Part shown: in pieces, positions 1 through 9,069 of the stretch | Numbering within the stretch: position 1 is the first letter of the stretch | How the letters are laid out: the number at the start of each line of letters is the position of its first letter | From: Streptomyces griseoruber | Lineage (GTDB): Bacteria; Actinomycetota; Actinomycetes; Streptomycetales; Streptomycetaceae | DNA length: 64,000 bases | Assembly (NCBI RefSeq): GCF_001514205.1 | Contig: NZ_KQ948766.1 | Coordinates: forward strand, 129,759 to 193,758 | Reading direction: 5' to 3' | Notes under the pieces: generated by a model | Told to the model about the DNA's origin: nothing | Databases searched by the model: none | What the model saw: the letters and a program-made list of their open reading frames with translations, nothing else | Made by a program: the position numbers and the translations under genes

Positions 1-290
1 CAGAACTCGCCGTCGTCCAGGACGCCCGTGAAGTTGTCGAGGCCGATGTTCTCGGCGGGCTGGAAGCCCCAGAGCTGGGACTGGCCGAACTTCTGGAAGG
101 AGAGGGTGACCAGGCGGACCAGCGGATAGCCCATCACCAGCAGGAGGATGAGCAGACAGGGCGCGAGCAGCAGCCAGGGGGTGCCGGCGGACGTCCGCTT
201 CGGCCGTGGTCTGCCCGGTGGGGCGGGCGGTGGGGGTGACGGCCGCGTCGGCGGCACCTTGGCAGGGGTGGTCGTGTCTGCGGCACTCAT
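1..290 (-). CDS. dasB: DasB-like sugar ABC transporter permease, N-terminal part (cut by window edge)
   Basis: The reverse-strand reading from the ATG at 290 gives a Pro/Arg-rich cytoplasmic N-terminus, then a hydrophobic segment (WLLLAPCLLILLLVMGYPL) followed by VRLVTLSFQKFG. This is the usual start of a MalF-type permease for binding-protein-dependent sugar uptake. The frame is open to base 1, so the rest lies outside the window. It follows dasA on the same strand after about 100 bases holding a strong stem-loop. By analogy with S. coelicolor dasABC it should form half of the chitobiose/N-acetylglucosamine-oligomer permease. The family is clear; the das assignment rests on its neighbours dasA and dasR. 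Confidence 0.85.
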   Translation of the reverse strand, partial: MSAADTTTPAKVPPTRPSPPPPAPPGRPRPKRTSAGTPWLLLAPCLLILLLVMGYPLVRLVTLSFQKFGQSQLWGFQPAENIGLDNFTGVLDDGEF

Positions 291-354
291 CCGCGCGCTC
301 CTCAGCGGTCCCTCGGGTCGTACGAAGGCGAAGCCCCGTACGGGTCGTACGGGA

Positions 355-386
355 GGCGGCGCCCGGCTCGGGGGCCGGGCGCCGCC
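355..386 (-). terminator. Intercistronic stem-loop between dasA and dasB
   Basis: A 13-bp perfect inverted repeat (355-367 pairs with 374-386, 6-base loop), nearly all G-C, lies between the dasA stop and the dasB start on the transcribed strand. It may act as a partial terminator or a 3' stabiliser, giving more of the binding protein than of the permease. That role is inference from similar transporter operons. Confidence 0.65.
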
Positions 387-392
387 GGCAGG

Positions 393-1673
393 TCACGAGT
401 TGTTGATGACCTTGTCGATCGCGGCGTCCGCTTCCTTCGCGGCGTCCTCGACGCTCTTCTTGCCGGTGCCGATGGACTGCAGCATGTTCTGCAGGACCTG
501 GGCCTTCTCCACCTGGCCCCAGCCGGGGGCCATCGGGACGAACCAGTTGGACTCGGCCGCGGTGGCCGGGACGGCCGTCGCCGGGTCGTTCTTGAGGGTG
601 GCGAGGTCGGTCTTGTTGTTGGGCAGGTTGCCCTTGGCCATCAGGCCCTTCTGCCCGGAGGGGCCGGTGAAGGCGTTGATCCACTCGGCGGCGAGGGCCT
701 GCGCGTCGGACTTGACCGGGACGGCGAGGTCGGAGCCGCCGAGGAAGACCGGGAGGTTCTTGCCGGACGGGCCGGGCATCACGAAGTTCTCGACGTTGCC
801 GGCGAGCTTGCCGGTCTTGTCGTTCTCCTTGGCCGCGGCGGTCGCGCCCTCCCAGGCGGGGGCGAAGATCATGCCGGACTTGCCCTGGCCGTAGACGATG
901 TACCGGTCGGACTCGTCCTTGGTCTTGTCGCCGTGCATGTACTTGTCGATGACGGTCTTGAACTCGTTGAGGCCCTTCAGGGACTCGGGCGAGGAGAGGT
1001 CGGCCTTCCACTTGCCGCCGGACTCGACGGCGATGGAGCCGCCGGCGTCGTAGACGAAGGACATGGCCGCGTACCAGTCGCGGGTGGGCTGGTACCAGGC
1101 GGAGAACTTGTCGCCCTCCTTCTTCTGGACCTTGTCGAGGGCGGCGGTGAGCTCGGCGTAGGTCTTCGGGGTGGACTTCACGCCCACCTTGGCGAAGACG
1201 TCCTTGCGCCAGTTGGCGACGCGGCCGCCGGCGTAGTACGGGACGCCGTAGGTCTTGCCGTCGTAGGTGACGGAGGCCTTCAGGCCGTCCAGCCAGGCGG
1301 AGGAGTTGTCGAACTTCGAGGCGTCGAGGGGGGCGAAGGCGCCCTTGACCATGTAGCCGAGCATCTCGGTGTTGCCCATCTCGACCACGTCGGGGGCCTT
1401 GTCGGTGGCGAGGACCGCGTCGAGCTTGGCGTTCTTGTCGGGCCAGCCGTAGTACTCGTGGTTGATCTTGAGGCCCGGGTGCTTCTTCAGCACGGCCGCG
1501 TCGGCCGCCTTGACCAGCGCGGGCCAGTTGTTCTGGGCGTCGACCGTCAGCCAGACCGTCAGTTCCTTGGCCTCGGAGCCCTTGGAGTCCCCGCTGTCCT
1601 TGTCGCCGCCGCACGCCGCGATGGAGACCATCATGCCCGCGATACCGATCGCGGCTATCAGCTTGCGCTTCAC
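393..1673 (-). CDS. dasA: DasA-like extracellular sugar-binding lipoprotein
   Basis: Family 1 extracellular solute-binding protein of 426 aa, the captured-sugar receptor of an ABC importer. The GTG at 1673 is chosen because GAGGAGG sits five bases upstream and a classic lipoprotein signal follows: K-R-K, a hydrophobic core, and the lipobox SIAAC with Cys21 as the lipidated residue. A Gly/Asp/Ser-rich linker leads into the conserved start of the mature domain (ELTVWLTVDAQNNW). The next gene is dasB and the divergent gene is dasR, with a DasR-like operator just upstream, so chitobiose or related GlcNAc oligomers are the likely ligands. The frame stays open further upstream, but that would remove the signal peptide from the N-terminus. 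Confidence 0.9.
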   Translation of the reverse strand: MKRKLIAAIGIAGMMVSIAACGGDKDSGDSKGSEAKELTVWLTVDAQNNWPALVKAADAAVLKKHPGLKINHEYYGWPDKNAKLDAVLATDKAPDVVEMGNTEMLGYMVKGAFAPLDASKFDNSSAWLDGLKASVTYDGKTYGVPYYAGGRVANWRKDVFAKVGVKSTPKTYAELTAALDKVQKKEGDKFSAWYQPTRDWYAAMSFVYDAGGSIAVESGGKWKADLSSPESLKGLNEFKTVIDKYMHGDKTKDESDRYIVYGQGKSGMIFAPAWEGATAAAKENDKTGKLAGNVENFVMPGPSGKNLPVFLGGSDLAVPVKSDAQALAAEWINAFTGPSGQKGLMAKGNLPNNKTDLATLKNDPATAVPATAAESNWFVPMAPGWGQVEKAQVLQNMLQSIGTGKKSVEDAAKEADAAIDKVINNS

Positions 1674-1727
1674 GCCACCCTCCTCAGGGATGCCCACACC
1701 CCCCGCCCACATGCCGGGACCTGGACC

Positions 1728-1743
1728 AATGGTGTAGACCAGT
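1728..1743. promoter_or_regulatory. DasR operator (dre) upstream of dasA
   Basis: AATGGTGTAGACCAGT is a near-palindrome closely matching the known dre consensus ACTGGTCTAGACCAGT. It lies 55 bases upstream of the dasA start, where GntR-family DasR would repress dasA until glucosamine-6-phosphate releases it. The match is seen directly; binding is inferred. Confidence 0.75.
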
Positions 1744-1897
1744 GCGGTGAGCTTGGCGCAGACCATTTCGACTGTCAAGGGTGGTTGAAACGGCTTTGAC
1801 CAGCCGTTATGGGTTCTAGATATGCAGGAACCTTTAAGTAAGAAGCCGTCGAAAACATCGACCCCGGAGGGCCGGAGTCCGGTGGACCACTTGCCGT

Positions 1898-2807
<910 letters not shown>

Positions 2808-2907
2808 AGAGTCTGTGGAGGGTCTTCCGCTGGGCTTACCCGTCACTTACATTGCCTGCGCATTACATCTGTGATCAAGGCGATGAGTGAGGGGACGGAA
2901 GCCGCCG

Positions 2908-3165
2908 ATGTCAGAATCCCCGGAAGTGTCCAAGGAGCCGGTGGTGACGCCTGTGCGCGTCGTCATCGGACTCTGTCTGCTCGCACCCTTCGCGGCGATG
3001 CTGTGGGTGGGTTCCTACGCCAAGGTGGACCCCCAGTTCATCGGGATCCCCTTCTTCTACTGGTACCAGATGCTCTGGGTGCTGATCTCGACCGCGCTCA
3101 CGATGGTGGCGTACAAGCTCTGGCAGCGTGACCAGCGGGCGCGCCGGGGAGGTGCCGGCCGATGA
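2908..3165 (+). CDS. DUF3311 small membrane protein, symporter partner
   Basis: An 85-aa protein with two predicted membrane spans (VVIGLCLLAPFAAMLWVGSY and the FFYWYQMLWVLISTALTMVAY region) and a basic C-terminus, matching the DUF3311 family. These genes are usually found directly before a sodium:solute symporter, as here, where its stop overlaps the next start by four bases (ATGA). It is probably a small subunit or assembly partner of that transporter; no catalytic motif is visible. The ATG at 2908 is preferred over an upstream one because the conserved part begins close to it. Confidence 0.8.
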   Translation: MSESPEVSKEPVVTPVRVVIGLCLLAPFAAMLWVGSYAKVDPQFIGIPFFYWYQMLWVLISTALTMVAYKLWQRDQRARRGGAGR

Positions 3166-4790
3166 AGGACGGCGTGAACGGCGTGGCCCTCGCCGTCTTC
3201 ATCCTCTTCTTCCTGGCCGTCACGGTCATGGGCTTCCTGGCGGCCCGCTGGCGCCGGGCCGACAACGAGCACAGCCTCGACGAATGGGGCCTGGGCGGCC
3301 GGTCGTTCGGCACCTGGGTCACCTGGTTCCTGCTCGGCGGCGACCTGTACACGGCGTACACCTTCGTCGCCGTACCGGCGGCGATCTACGCGGCCGGCGC
3401 GGCCGGCTTCTTCGCCGTGCCCTACACGATCCTCGTGTACCCGCTGATCTTCACCTTCCTCCCCCGTCTGTGGTCGGTCTCCCACAAGCACGGGTACGTG
3501 ACCACCTCGGACTTCGTGCGCGGGCGCTGGGGCTCCAAGGGCCTGTCGCTGGCCGTGGCGCTGACCGGCATCCTGGCGACGATGCCGTACATCGCGCTCC
3601 AGCTCGTCGGCATCCAGGCCGTGCTCGACGTGATGGGCGTCGGGGGCGGCGAGAACACCCACTGGTTCGTGAAGGACCTGCCCCTGCTGATCGCCTTCGG
3701 CGTGCTCGCGGCGTACACCTACTCCTCGGGCCTGCGCGCCCCCGCGCTGATCGCGTTCGTGAAGGACACGCTGATCTACATCGTCATCGCGGTGGCGATC
3801 ATCTACATCCCGATCAAGCTGGGCGGCTTCGACGACATCTTCGCCAAGGCCGGCGAGGCGTTCAGCCAGACCAACCCGGCGACGGGCAAGCCGCGCGGAG
3901 CGCTGGCCCCGGCGGAACCGGGTCAGTGGACCTACGCGACGCTGGCGCTGGGCTCCGCCCTCGCGCTCTTCATGTACCCGCACTCGATCACCGCGACCCT
4001 GTCCTCCAGGAGCCGTGAGGTGATCCGCCGCAACACCACCATCCTGCCGCTGTACTCCCTGATGCTCGGTCTGCTGGCCCTGCTGGGCTTCATGGCGGTC
4101 GCGGCGGGCGTCAAGGTCACCAACGGCCAGCTCGCCATCCCGCAGCTCTTCGAGGACATGTTCCCGTCGTGGTTCGCGGGCGTGGCGTTCGCGGCGATCG
4201 GCATCGGCGCGCTCGTCCCGGCGGCCATCATGTCGATCGCGGCCGCGAACCTGTTCACCCGCAACATCTACAAGGACTTCATCAAGCCGGACGCCACGCC
4301 CCGGCAGGAGACCAGGGTCTCCAAGCTGGTCTCGCTCCTGGTCAAGGTGGGCGCCCTGGTCTTCGTCCTCACCATGGACAAGACGGTCGCCATCAACTTC
4401 CAGCTGCTGGGCGGCATCTGGATCCTCCAGACCTTCCCGGCCCTGGTAGGCGGCCTGTTCACCCGCTGGTTCCACCGCTGGGCCCTGCTCGCCGGCTGGG
4501 CGGTCGGCATGATCTACGGCACGTTCGCCGCGTACGGGGTCGCCTCCCCGACCCAGAAGCACTTCGGCGGCTCGGCCAAGGAGATCCCCGGCATCGGTGA
4601 GATCGGCTACATCGGCCTCACGGCGTTCGTCCTGAACCTCGCGGTCACCGTCGTCCTGACCTTCGTCCTGAAGGCCGCGAAGGCCCCCGAGGGCGTCGAC
4701 GAGACCAGGCCGGAGGACTACACGGCGGACGCGGGCGACCCGGGGGTGCAGGTGGAACTGCCACCGGCGACCGCGGGAGCATCCCACTGA
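3162..4790 (+). CDS. Sodium:solute symporter, monocarboxylate-type (MctC/MctP-like)
   Basis: A 542-aa transporter of the sodium:solute symporter family with roughly 13 hydrophobic segments. The N-terminus contains a first span, then LDEWGLGGRSFGTWVTWF and GGDLYTAYTFVAVPAAIY, the signature of the actinobacterial monocarboxylate branch. Family members import acetate, pyruvate or propionate with sodium or protons, but the substrate cannot be read here. It is translationally coupled to the DUF3311 gene (ATGA overlap at 3162-3165). The C-terminal 35 residues are acidic and probably cytoplasmic. A strong terminator follows. Confidence 0.87.
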   Translation: MKDGVNGVALAVFILFFLAVTVMGFLAARWRRADNEHSLDEWGLGGRSFGTWVTWFLLGGDLYTAYTFVAVPAAIYAAGAAGFFAVPYTILVYPLIFTFLPRLWSVSHKHGYVTTSDFVRGRWGSKGLSLAVALTGILATMPYIALQLVGIQAVLDVMGVGGGENTHWFVKDLPLLIAFGVLAAYTYSSGLRAPALIAFVKDTLIYIVIAVAIIYIPIKLGGFDDIFAKAGEAFSQTNPATGKPRGALAPAEPGQWTYATLALGSALALFMYPHSITATLSSRSREVIRRNTTILPLYSLMLGLLALLGFMAVAAGVKVTNGQLAIPQLFEDMFPSWFAGVAFAAIGIGALVPAAIMSIAAANLFTRNIYKDFIKPDATPRQETRVSKLVSLLVKVGALVFVLTMDKTVAINFQLLGGIWILQTFPALVGGLFTRWFHRWALLAGWAVGMIYGTFAAYGVASPTQKHFGGSAKEIPGIGEIGYIGLTAFVLNLAVTVVLTFVLKAAKAPEGVDETRPEDYTADAGDPGVQVELPPATAGASH

Positions 4791-4801
4791 GAACGACCGT
4801 A

Positions 4802-4836
4802 CGGCGGGCCGCCGGAGGAAATCCGGCGGCCCGCCG
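4802..4836. terminator. Terminator after the symporter gene
   Basis: A 15-bp perfect G+C-rich inverted repeat (4802-4816 with 4822-4836, loop ggaaa) 12 bases past the symporter stop, ending about 27 bases before the next gene. There is no U-tract, as is common in Streptomyces. Confidence 0.8.
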
Positions 4837-4863
4837 GTGTGTGCCTGGGGCACACTTCGCCGC

Positions 4864-5370
4864 ATGGACATCCAGATCAGGGAAGCGGTACCCGCCGAGT
4901 ACGAGGCACTCGGTGAGATCACCGCGCAGGCCTATCTCCAGGACGGCCTTCTCGACTACGGCGTGGCGGACGAGTATCTGCCGGTGCTGAAGGACGTGGC
5001 CGCGCGGGCGGCCGCCGCCGAGGTGCTGGTCGCCGTGGAGGGGGAACAGCTGCTGGGCGGAGTCGCCTTCGTCGCCGGGCCCGGGCCGGCCGCCGACATC
5101 GCGCGCCCCGGCGAGGCCGAGATCCGCGCGCTCGCGGTCGCCCACGAGGCGCGGGGCAGAGGAGCCGGCGAGGCCCTCGTACGGGCCTGTCTGGACCGCG
5201 CGCGGGCCACGGAGGGCTGCACGGCGGTCGTCCTGTCGACCCAGCGCGGCATGCACAGCGCCCACCGGATCTACGAACGCCTCGGCTTCGTCCGTACACC
5301 CGAGCGGGACTGGAATCCCGTGCCGCACCTGGACGACATCACTCTCCTCACCTATGAACTGACGCTCTGA
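4864..5370 (+). CDS. GNAT-family N-acetyltransferase
   Basis: A 168-aa acetyltransferase. The acetyl-CoA binding core is visible as IRALAVAHEARGRGAGEALV (motif A, with R-x-x-G-x-G/A) and a later RIYERLGFVR motif B. Family members transfer acetyl from acetyl-CoA to an amine on a small molecule or protein; the substrate is unknown. No Shine-Dalgarno is seen. The start is preceded by CACACT plus seven bases, a -10-like hexamer spacing typical of leaderless Streptomyces transcripts. It stands alone between a terminator and the nrd leader. Confidence 0.85.
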   Translation: MDIQIREAVPAEYEALGEITAQAYLQDGLLDYGVADEYLPVLKDVAARAAAAEVLVAVEGEQLLGGVAFVAGPGPAADIARPGEAEIRALAVAHEARGRGAGEALVRACLDRARATEGCTAVVLSTQRGMHSAHRIYERLGFVRTPERDWNPVPHLDDITLLTYELTL

Positions 5371-5380
5371 AACCACCCCG

Positions 5381-5427
5381 ACACAACATCTGGGGGTGGC
5401 GTGACAGGCGAGCACAAGATGTATGCT
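5381..5427 (+). promoter_or_regulatory. Probable pair of NrdR boxes in the nrdAB promoter
   Basis: Two imperfect matches to the NrdR consensus (acaCwAtATaTwGtGt) start at 5381 (ACACAACATCTGGGGG) and 5412 (GCACAAGATGTATGCT). They match about 11 and 10 of 16 positions and their starts are 31 bases apart, three helical turns, the normal geometry for NrdR. NrdR is known to bind Streptomyces class Ia nrd promoters. The assignment is pattern-based. Confidence 0.5.
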
Positions 5428-5433
5428 CATGCT

Positions 5434-5546
5434 CGTTGTCGCCGCAGGGGAATCCGGTGCGAATCCGGAACTGTCCCGCAACGGTGTACTTGTGCACGTC
5501 TGTGCACAGGAGTCAGTCCGAGGACCTGCCGACAGCGCACCCGGCC
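5434..5546 (+). ncRNA. Cobalamin (B12) riboswitch upstream of nrdA
   Basis: The conserved cobalamin-aptamer core is present: GGGAATCCGGTGCGAATCCG then GAACTGTCCCGCAACGGT near 5448-5485, and the B12 box GTCCGAGGACCTGCCGACAG near 5516-5535. The ends GTTGTCG and CGACAGC can pair as P1. A GCACCCGG/CCGGGTGC hairpin (5537-5562) follows and could serve as the expression platform. Coenzyme-B12 repression of the class Ia nrd operon, in favour of the B12-dependent class II enzyme, is established in S. coelicolor. Confidence 0.93.
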
Positions 5547-5671
5547 GTCCCGGCCCGGGTGCCTTGACGTCCGGGTCTCGTGGAGTGGGCCGGTGGACGC
5601 GACGCCGTGCGCGCTCGTGTGCTGCCCCCTGCCCTCCGCCAGGCCCCCTGCCGAGCGAGGGAGAGCCCCAC

Positions 5672-8041
5672 GTGACCATCGCGCCAGCCGATCCGGCCTC
5701 AGCCATCCAGCCGGACATCGACGGTCCCGGTGCCGCGCTGCTGCGGACCCTGACCGAGCTGACCGCCGACCTCCCCGACGCCGACCCCGGGCGGGTCGCC
5801 GCCGCCGCGCTGCGCGGCCGGTCGGCGCGGGCGGACGAGACGGAGCTGCGCGAGCTGGCCACGGAGGCGGCCGCCGGCCTGATCTCCGAGGACCCCGCCT
5901 ACTCGAAGCTGGCCGCCCGGCTGCTGACGGTCTCCATCGCCGCGGAGGCCGCCTCCCAGGGGGTGACGTCCTTCACGGAGTCCATCGCCGTCGGCCACCG
6001 CGAGGGGCTCGTCGCCGACCGCACCGCCGCGTTCGTCCGGCTGCACGCGGCCCGGCTGGACGCGCTGATCGACACCGCCGCCGACGACCGCTTCGGCTAC
6101 TTCGGGCTCCGCACGCTCCACAGCCGCTATCTGCTCCGGCATCCCCACACCCGCAAGGTCGTGGAGACGCCCCAGCACTTCCTGCTGCGGGTGGCGAGCG
6201 GTCTCGCCGAGGACGACACGGCCCGTGCCGTGGACGAAGTCGCCGCGCTCCACGGGCTCATGAGCCGGCTCGACTACCTCCCGTCCTCCCCCACCCTCTT
6301 CAACTCCGGCACCCGGCACCCCCAGATGTCGTCCTGCTACCTCCTGGACTCCCCGCTGGACGAGCTGGACTCGATCTACGACCGCTACCACCAGGTGGCC
6401 CGGCTGTCGAAGCACGCCGGCGGCATCGGGCTGTCGTACAGCAGGATCCGCTCCCGCGGGTCCCTGATCCGCGGCACCAACGGGCACTCCAACGGCATCG
6501 TGCCGTTCCTGAAGACCCTGGACGCCTCCGTCGCCGCCGTGAACCAGGGCGGGCGGCGCAAGGGCGCGGCCGCGGTCTACCTGGAGACCTGGCACTCCGA
6601 CATCGAGGAGTTCCTGGAGCTGCGCGACAACACCGGTGAGGACGCCCGCCGTACGCACAACCTGAACCTCGCGCACTGGATCCCGGACGAGTTCATGCGG
6701 CGGGTGAACGCCGACGGCCAGTGGTCGCTGTTCTCCCCCTCCGACGTGCCCGAGCTGGTGGACCTGTGGGGCGAGGAGTTCGACGCCGCGTACCGCAAGG
6801 CGGAGGAGGCCGGGCTCGCGAAGAAGACCATCCCGGCCCGTGATCTGTACGGCCGGATGATGCGGACCCTCGCCCAGACCGGCAACGGCTGGATGACCTT
6901 CAAGGACGCGGCCAACCGCACCGCCAACCAGACGGCGCTGCCCGGCCACGTCGTCCACTCCTCCAACCTCTGCACGGAGATCCTGGAGGTCACGAACGAC
7001 GGCGAGACGGCGGTCTGCAACCTGGGTTCGGTGAACCTCGGCGCGTTCGTCGACCCGACGACGGGCGACCTCGACTGGGAGCGGCTGGACGCCACGGTCC
7101 GCACCGCCGTCACCTTCCTCGACCGGGTCGTCGACATCAACTTCTACCCGACCGAGCAGGCGGGCCGGTCCAACGCCAAGTGGCGTCCGGTGGGCCTGGG
7201 CGCGATGGGCCTCCAGGACGTCTTCTTCAAGCTGCGGCTGCCCTTCGACTCGGCCGAGGCCCGTGCGCTGTCGACGCGGATCGCCGAGCGGATCATGCTC
7301 GCCGCGTACGAGGCCTCCGCCGACCTCGCCGAGCGCAACGGCCCGCTGCCGGCCTGGGAGAAGACCCGTACCGCGCGGGGCGTGCTGCACCCCGACCACT
7401 ACGGTGTCACGTTCACCTGGCCGGAGCGCTGGGCGGCGCTGCGCGAGCGGATCGCGACGACGGGCCTGCGCAACAGCCTGCTGCTCGCCATCGCGCCGAC
7501 CGCCACCATCGCCTCCATCGCGGGCGTCTACGAGTGCATCGAGCCGCAGGTGTCCAACCTGTTCAAGCGCGAGACGCTGTCCGGTGAGTTCCTCCAGGTC
7601 AACTCGTATCTGGTGCAGGACCTCAAGGAGCTGGGCGTGTGGGACGCGCGCACCCGGGAGGCGCTGCGCGAGTCCAACGGCTCGGTGCAGGACTTCGCGT
7701 GGATCCCGGCGGACGTACGGGCCCTGTACCGGACGGCGTGGGAGATCCCGCAGCGCGGCCTGATCGACATGGCCGCGGCCCGCACCCCGTACCTGGACCA
7801 GTCCCAGTCGCTGAACCTGTTCCTGGAGACGCCGACCATCGGCAAGCTCTCCTCGATGTACGCGTACGCCTGGAAGTCGGGCCTGAAGACGACGTACTAC
7901 CTGCGCTCGCGTCCGGCGACCCGGATCGCCCGGGCCGCCCAGGCGCAGACCCCGACCACCGTCCCGGTGCAGCAGACGGCCGACCCCGACGCCGTCGCCT
8001 GCTCCCTTGAGAACCCCGAGTCCTGCGAGGCCTGCCAGTAA
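5672..8041 (+). CDS. nrdA: Class Ia ribonucleoside-diphosphate reductase, large (alpha) subunit
   Basis: A 789-aa NrdA that reduces ribonucleoside diphosphates to deoxy forms with NrdB. Catalytic signatures are visible: the redox cysteine in MSSCYLLD, the N-x-C-x-E triad in SSNLCTEI, the second redox cysteine in AVCNLGSVNL, and the thioredoxin-reducible tail CEAC two residues from the end. The GTG at 5672 is chosen because a GCGAGGGAG Shine-Dalgarno precedes it; the frame runs open upstream through the riboswitch, which cannot be coding. The N-terminal 60 residues lack a clear KRDG-type ATP-cone motif. It overlaps nrdB by one base (TAATG). Confidence 0.93.
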   Translation: MTIAPADPASAIQPDIDGPGAALLRTLTELTADLPDADPGRVAAAALRGRSARADETELRELATEAAAGLISEDPAYSKLAARLLTVSIAAEAASQGVTSFTESIAVGHREGLVADRTAAFVRLHAARLDALIDTAADDRFGYFGLRTLHSRYLLRHPHTRKVVETPQHFLLRVASGLAEDDTARAVDEVAALHGLMSRLDYLPSSPTLFNSGTRHPQMSSCYLLDSPLDELDSIYDRYHQVARLSKHAGGIGLSYSRIRSRGSLIRGTNGHSNGIVPFLKTLDASVAAVNQGGRRKGAAAVYLETWHSDIEEFLELRDNTGEDARRTHNLNLAHWIPDEFMRRVNADGQWSLFSPSDVPELVDLWGEEFDAAYRKAEEAGLAKKTIPARDLYGRMMRTLAQTGNGWMTFKDAANRTANQTALPGHVVHSSNLCTEILEVTNDGETAVCNLGSVNLGAFVDPTTGDLDWERLDATVRTAVTFLDRVVDINFYPTEQAGRSNAKWRPVGLGAMGLQDVFFKLRLPFDSAEARALSTRIAERIMLAAYEASADLAERNGPLPAWEKTRTARGVLHPDHYGVTFTWPERWAALRERIATTGLRNSLLLAIAPTATIASIAGVYECIEPQVSNLFKRETLSGEFLQVNSYLVQDLKELGVWDARTREALRESNGSVQDFAWIPADVRALYRTAWEIPQRGLIDMAAARTPYLDQSQSLNLFLETPTIGKLSSMYAYAWKSGLKTTYYLRSRPATRIARAAQAQTPTTVPVQQTADPDAVACSLENPESCEACQ

Positions 8042-9051
8042 TGCCCAGCAACAAGAACCTGCTCGACCCCGGCTTCGAGCTGACTCTGCGCCCCATGCGC
8101 TACCCGGACTTCTACGAGCGCTACCGGGACGCGATCAAGAACACCTGGACCGTGGAGGAGGTCGACCTCCACTCGGACGTCGCCGACCTCGCCAAGCTGT
8201 CCCCGATGGAGCAGCACCTGATCGGCCGGCTGGTCGCCTTCTTCGCGACGGGCGACTCGATCGTGGCGAACAACCTGGTGCTGACGCTGTACAAGCACAT
8301 CAACTCCCCCGAGGCGCGCCTGTATCTGAGCAGGCAGCTCTTCGAGGAGGCCGTCCACGTCCAGTTCTATCTGACCCTGCTGGACACCTATCTCCCCGAC
8401 CCGGACGACCGCGCCGCCGCGTTCGACGCCGTGGAGAACATCCCCTCGATCCGCGAGAAGGCGGAGTTCTGCTTCAAGTGGATCAACGAGGTGGAGAAGC
8501 TGGACCGGCTGGAGAGCCAGGCCGACCGCCGCCGCTTCCTGCTGAACCTGATCTGCTTCGCCGCGTGCATCGAGGGCCTGTTCTTCTACGGCGCCTTCGC
8601 GTACGTCTACTGGTTCCGCAGCCGGGGTCTGCTGCACGGTCTCGCCACCGGCACCAACTGGGTGTTCCGGGACGAGACCATGCACATGAGCTTCGCGTTC
8701 GACGTGGTCGACACGGTCCGCAAGGAGGAGCCGGAGCTGTTCGACGAGCAGCTCCAGCAGCAGGTCACGGACATGCTCCGGGAGGCCGTCGAGGCGGAGT
8801 TGCAGTTCGCGCGGGACCTGTGCGGCGACGGACTGCCGGGCATGAACACCGACTCGATGCGGCAGTACCTGGAGTGCGTCGCCGACCAGCGCCTCACCCG
8901 GCTGGGCTTCGCCCCGGTGTACGGCTCGGAGAACCCGTTCTCCTTCATGGAGCTCCAGGGCGTCCAGGAGCTGACCAACTTCTTCGAGCGCCGCCCGTCG
9001 GCGTACCAGGTCGCGGTGGAGGGCACCGTCGACCTGGACGAGGACTTCTGA
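8041..9051 (+). CDS. nrdB: Class Ia ribonucleotide reductase, small (beta) radical subunit
   Basis: A 336-aa ferritin-like R2 protein that generates the tyrosyl radical used by NrdA. Metal ligands can be placed at Asp72, Glu103, His106, Glu178, Glu212 and His215 (motifs EEAVHVQFY, ACIEGLFFY, RDETMHMSF). Tyr110, seven residues after Glu103, occupies the position of the E. coli radical tyrosine (Tyr122), so this is a tyrosine-radical enzyme. The start overlaps the nrdA stop, so translation is coupled and both fall under the B12 riboswitch. The C-terminus is acidic (VDLDEDF), as needed for docking to NrdA. Confidence 0.93.
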   Translation: MPSNKNLLDPGFELTLRPMRYPDFYERYRDAIKNTWTVEEVDLHSDVADLAKLSPMEQHLIGRLVAFFATGDSIVANNLVLTLYKHINSPEARLYLSRQLFEEAVHVQFYLTLLDTYLPDPDDRAAAFDAVENIPSIREKAEFCFKWINEVEKLDRLESQADRRRFLLNLICFAACIEGLFFYGAFAYVYWFRSRGLLHGLATGTNWVFRDETMHMSFAFDVVDTVRKEEPELFDEQLQQQVTDMLREAVEAELQFARDLCGDGLPGMNTDSMRQYLECVADQRLTRLGFAPVYGSENPFSFMELQGVQELTNFFERRPSAYQVAVEGTVDLDEDF

Positions 9052-9069
9052 CCCCCAGGTCGTTTCAGG

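Noticed and set aside
3057..4922. 621-aa open frame antisense to the symporter gene
   Set aside because: It is a high-GC shadow frame: Arg/Gly/Asp-rich, no domain, and opposite a well-supported transporter.
5423..5671. N-terminal extension of nrdA
   Set aside because: It would translate through the cobalamin riboswitch; the GTG at 5672 has a ribosome site and starts the NrdA-like sequence.
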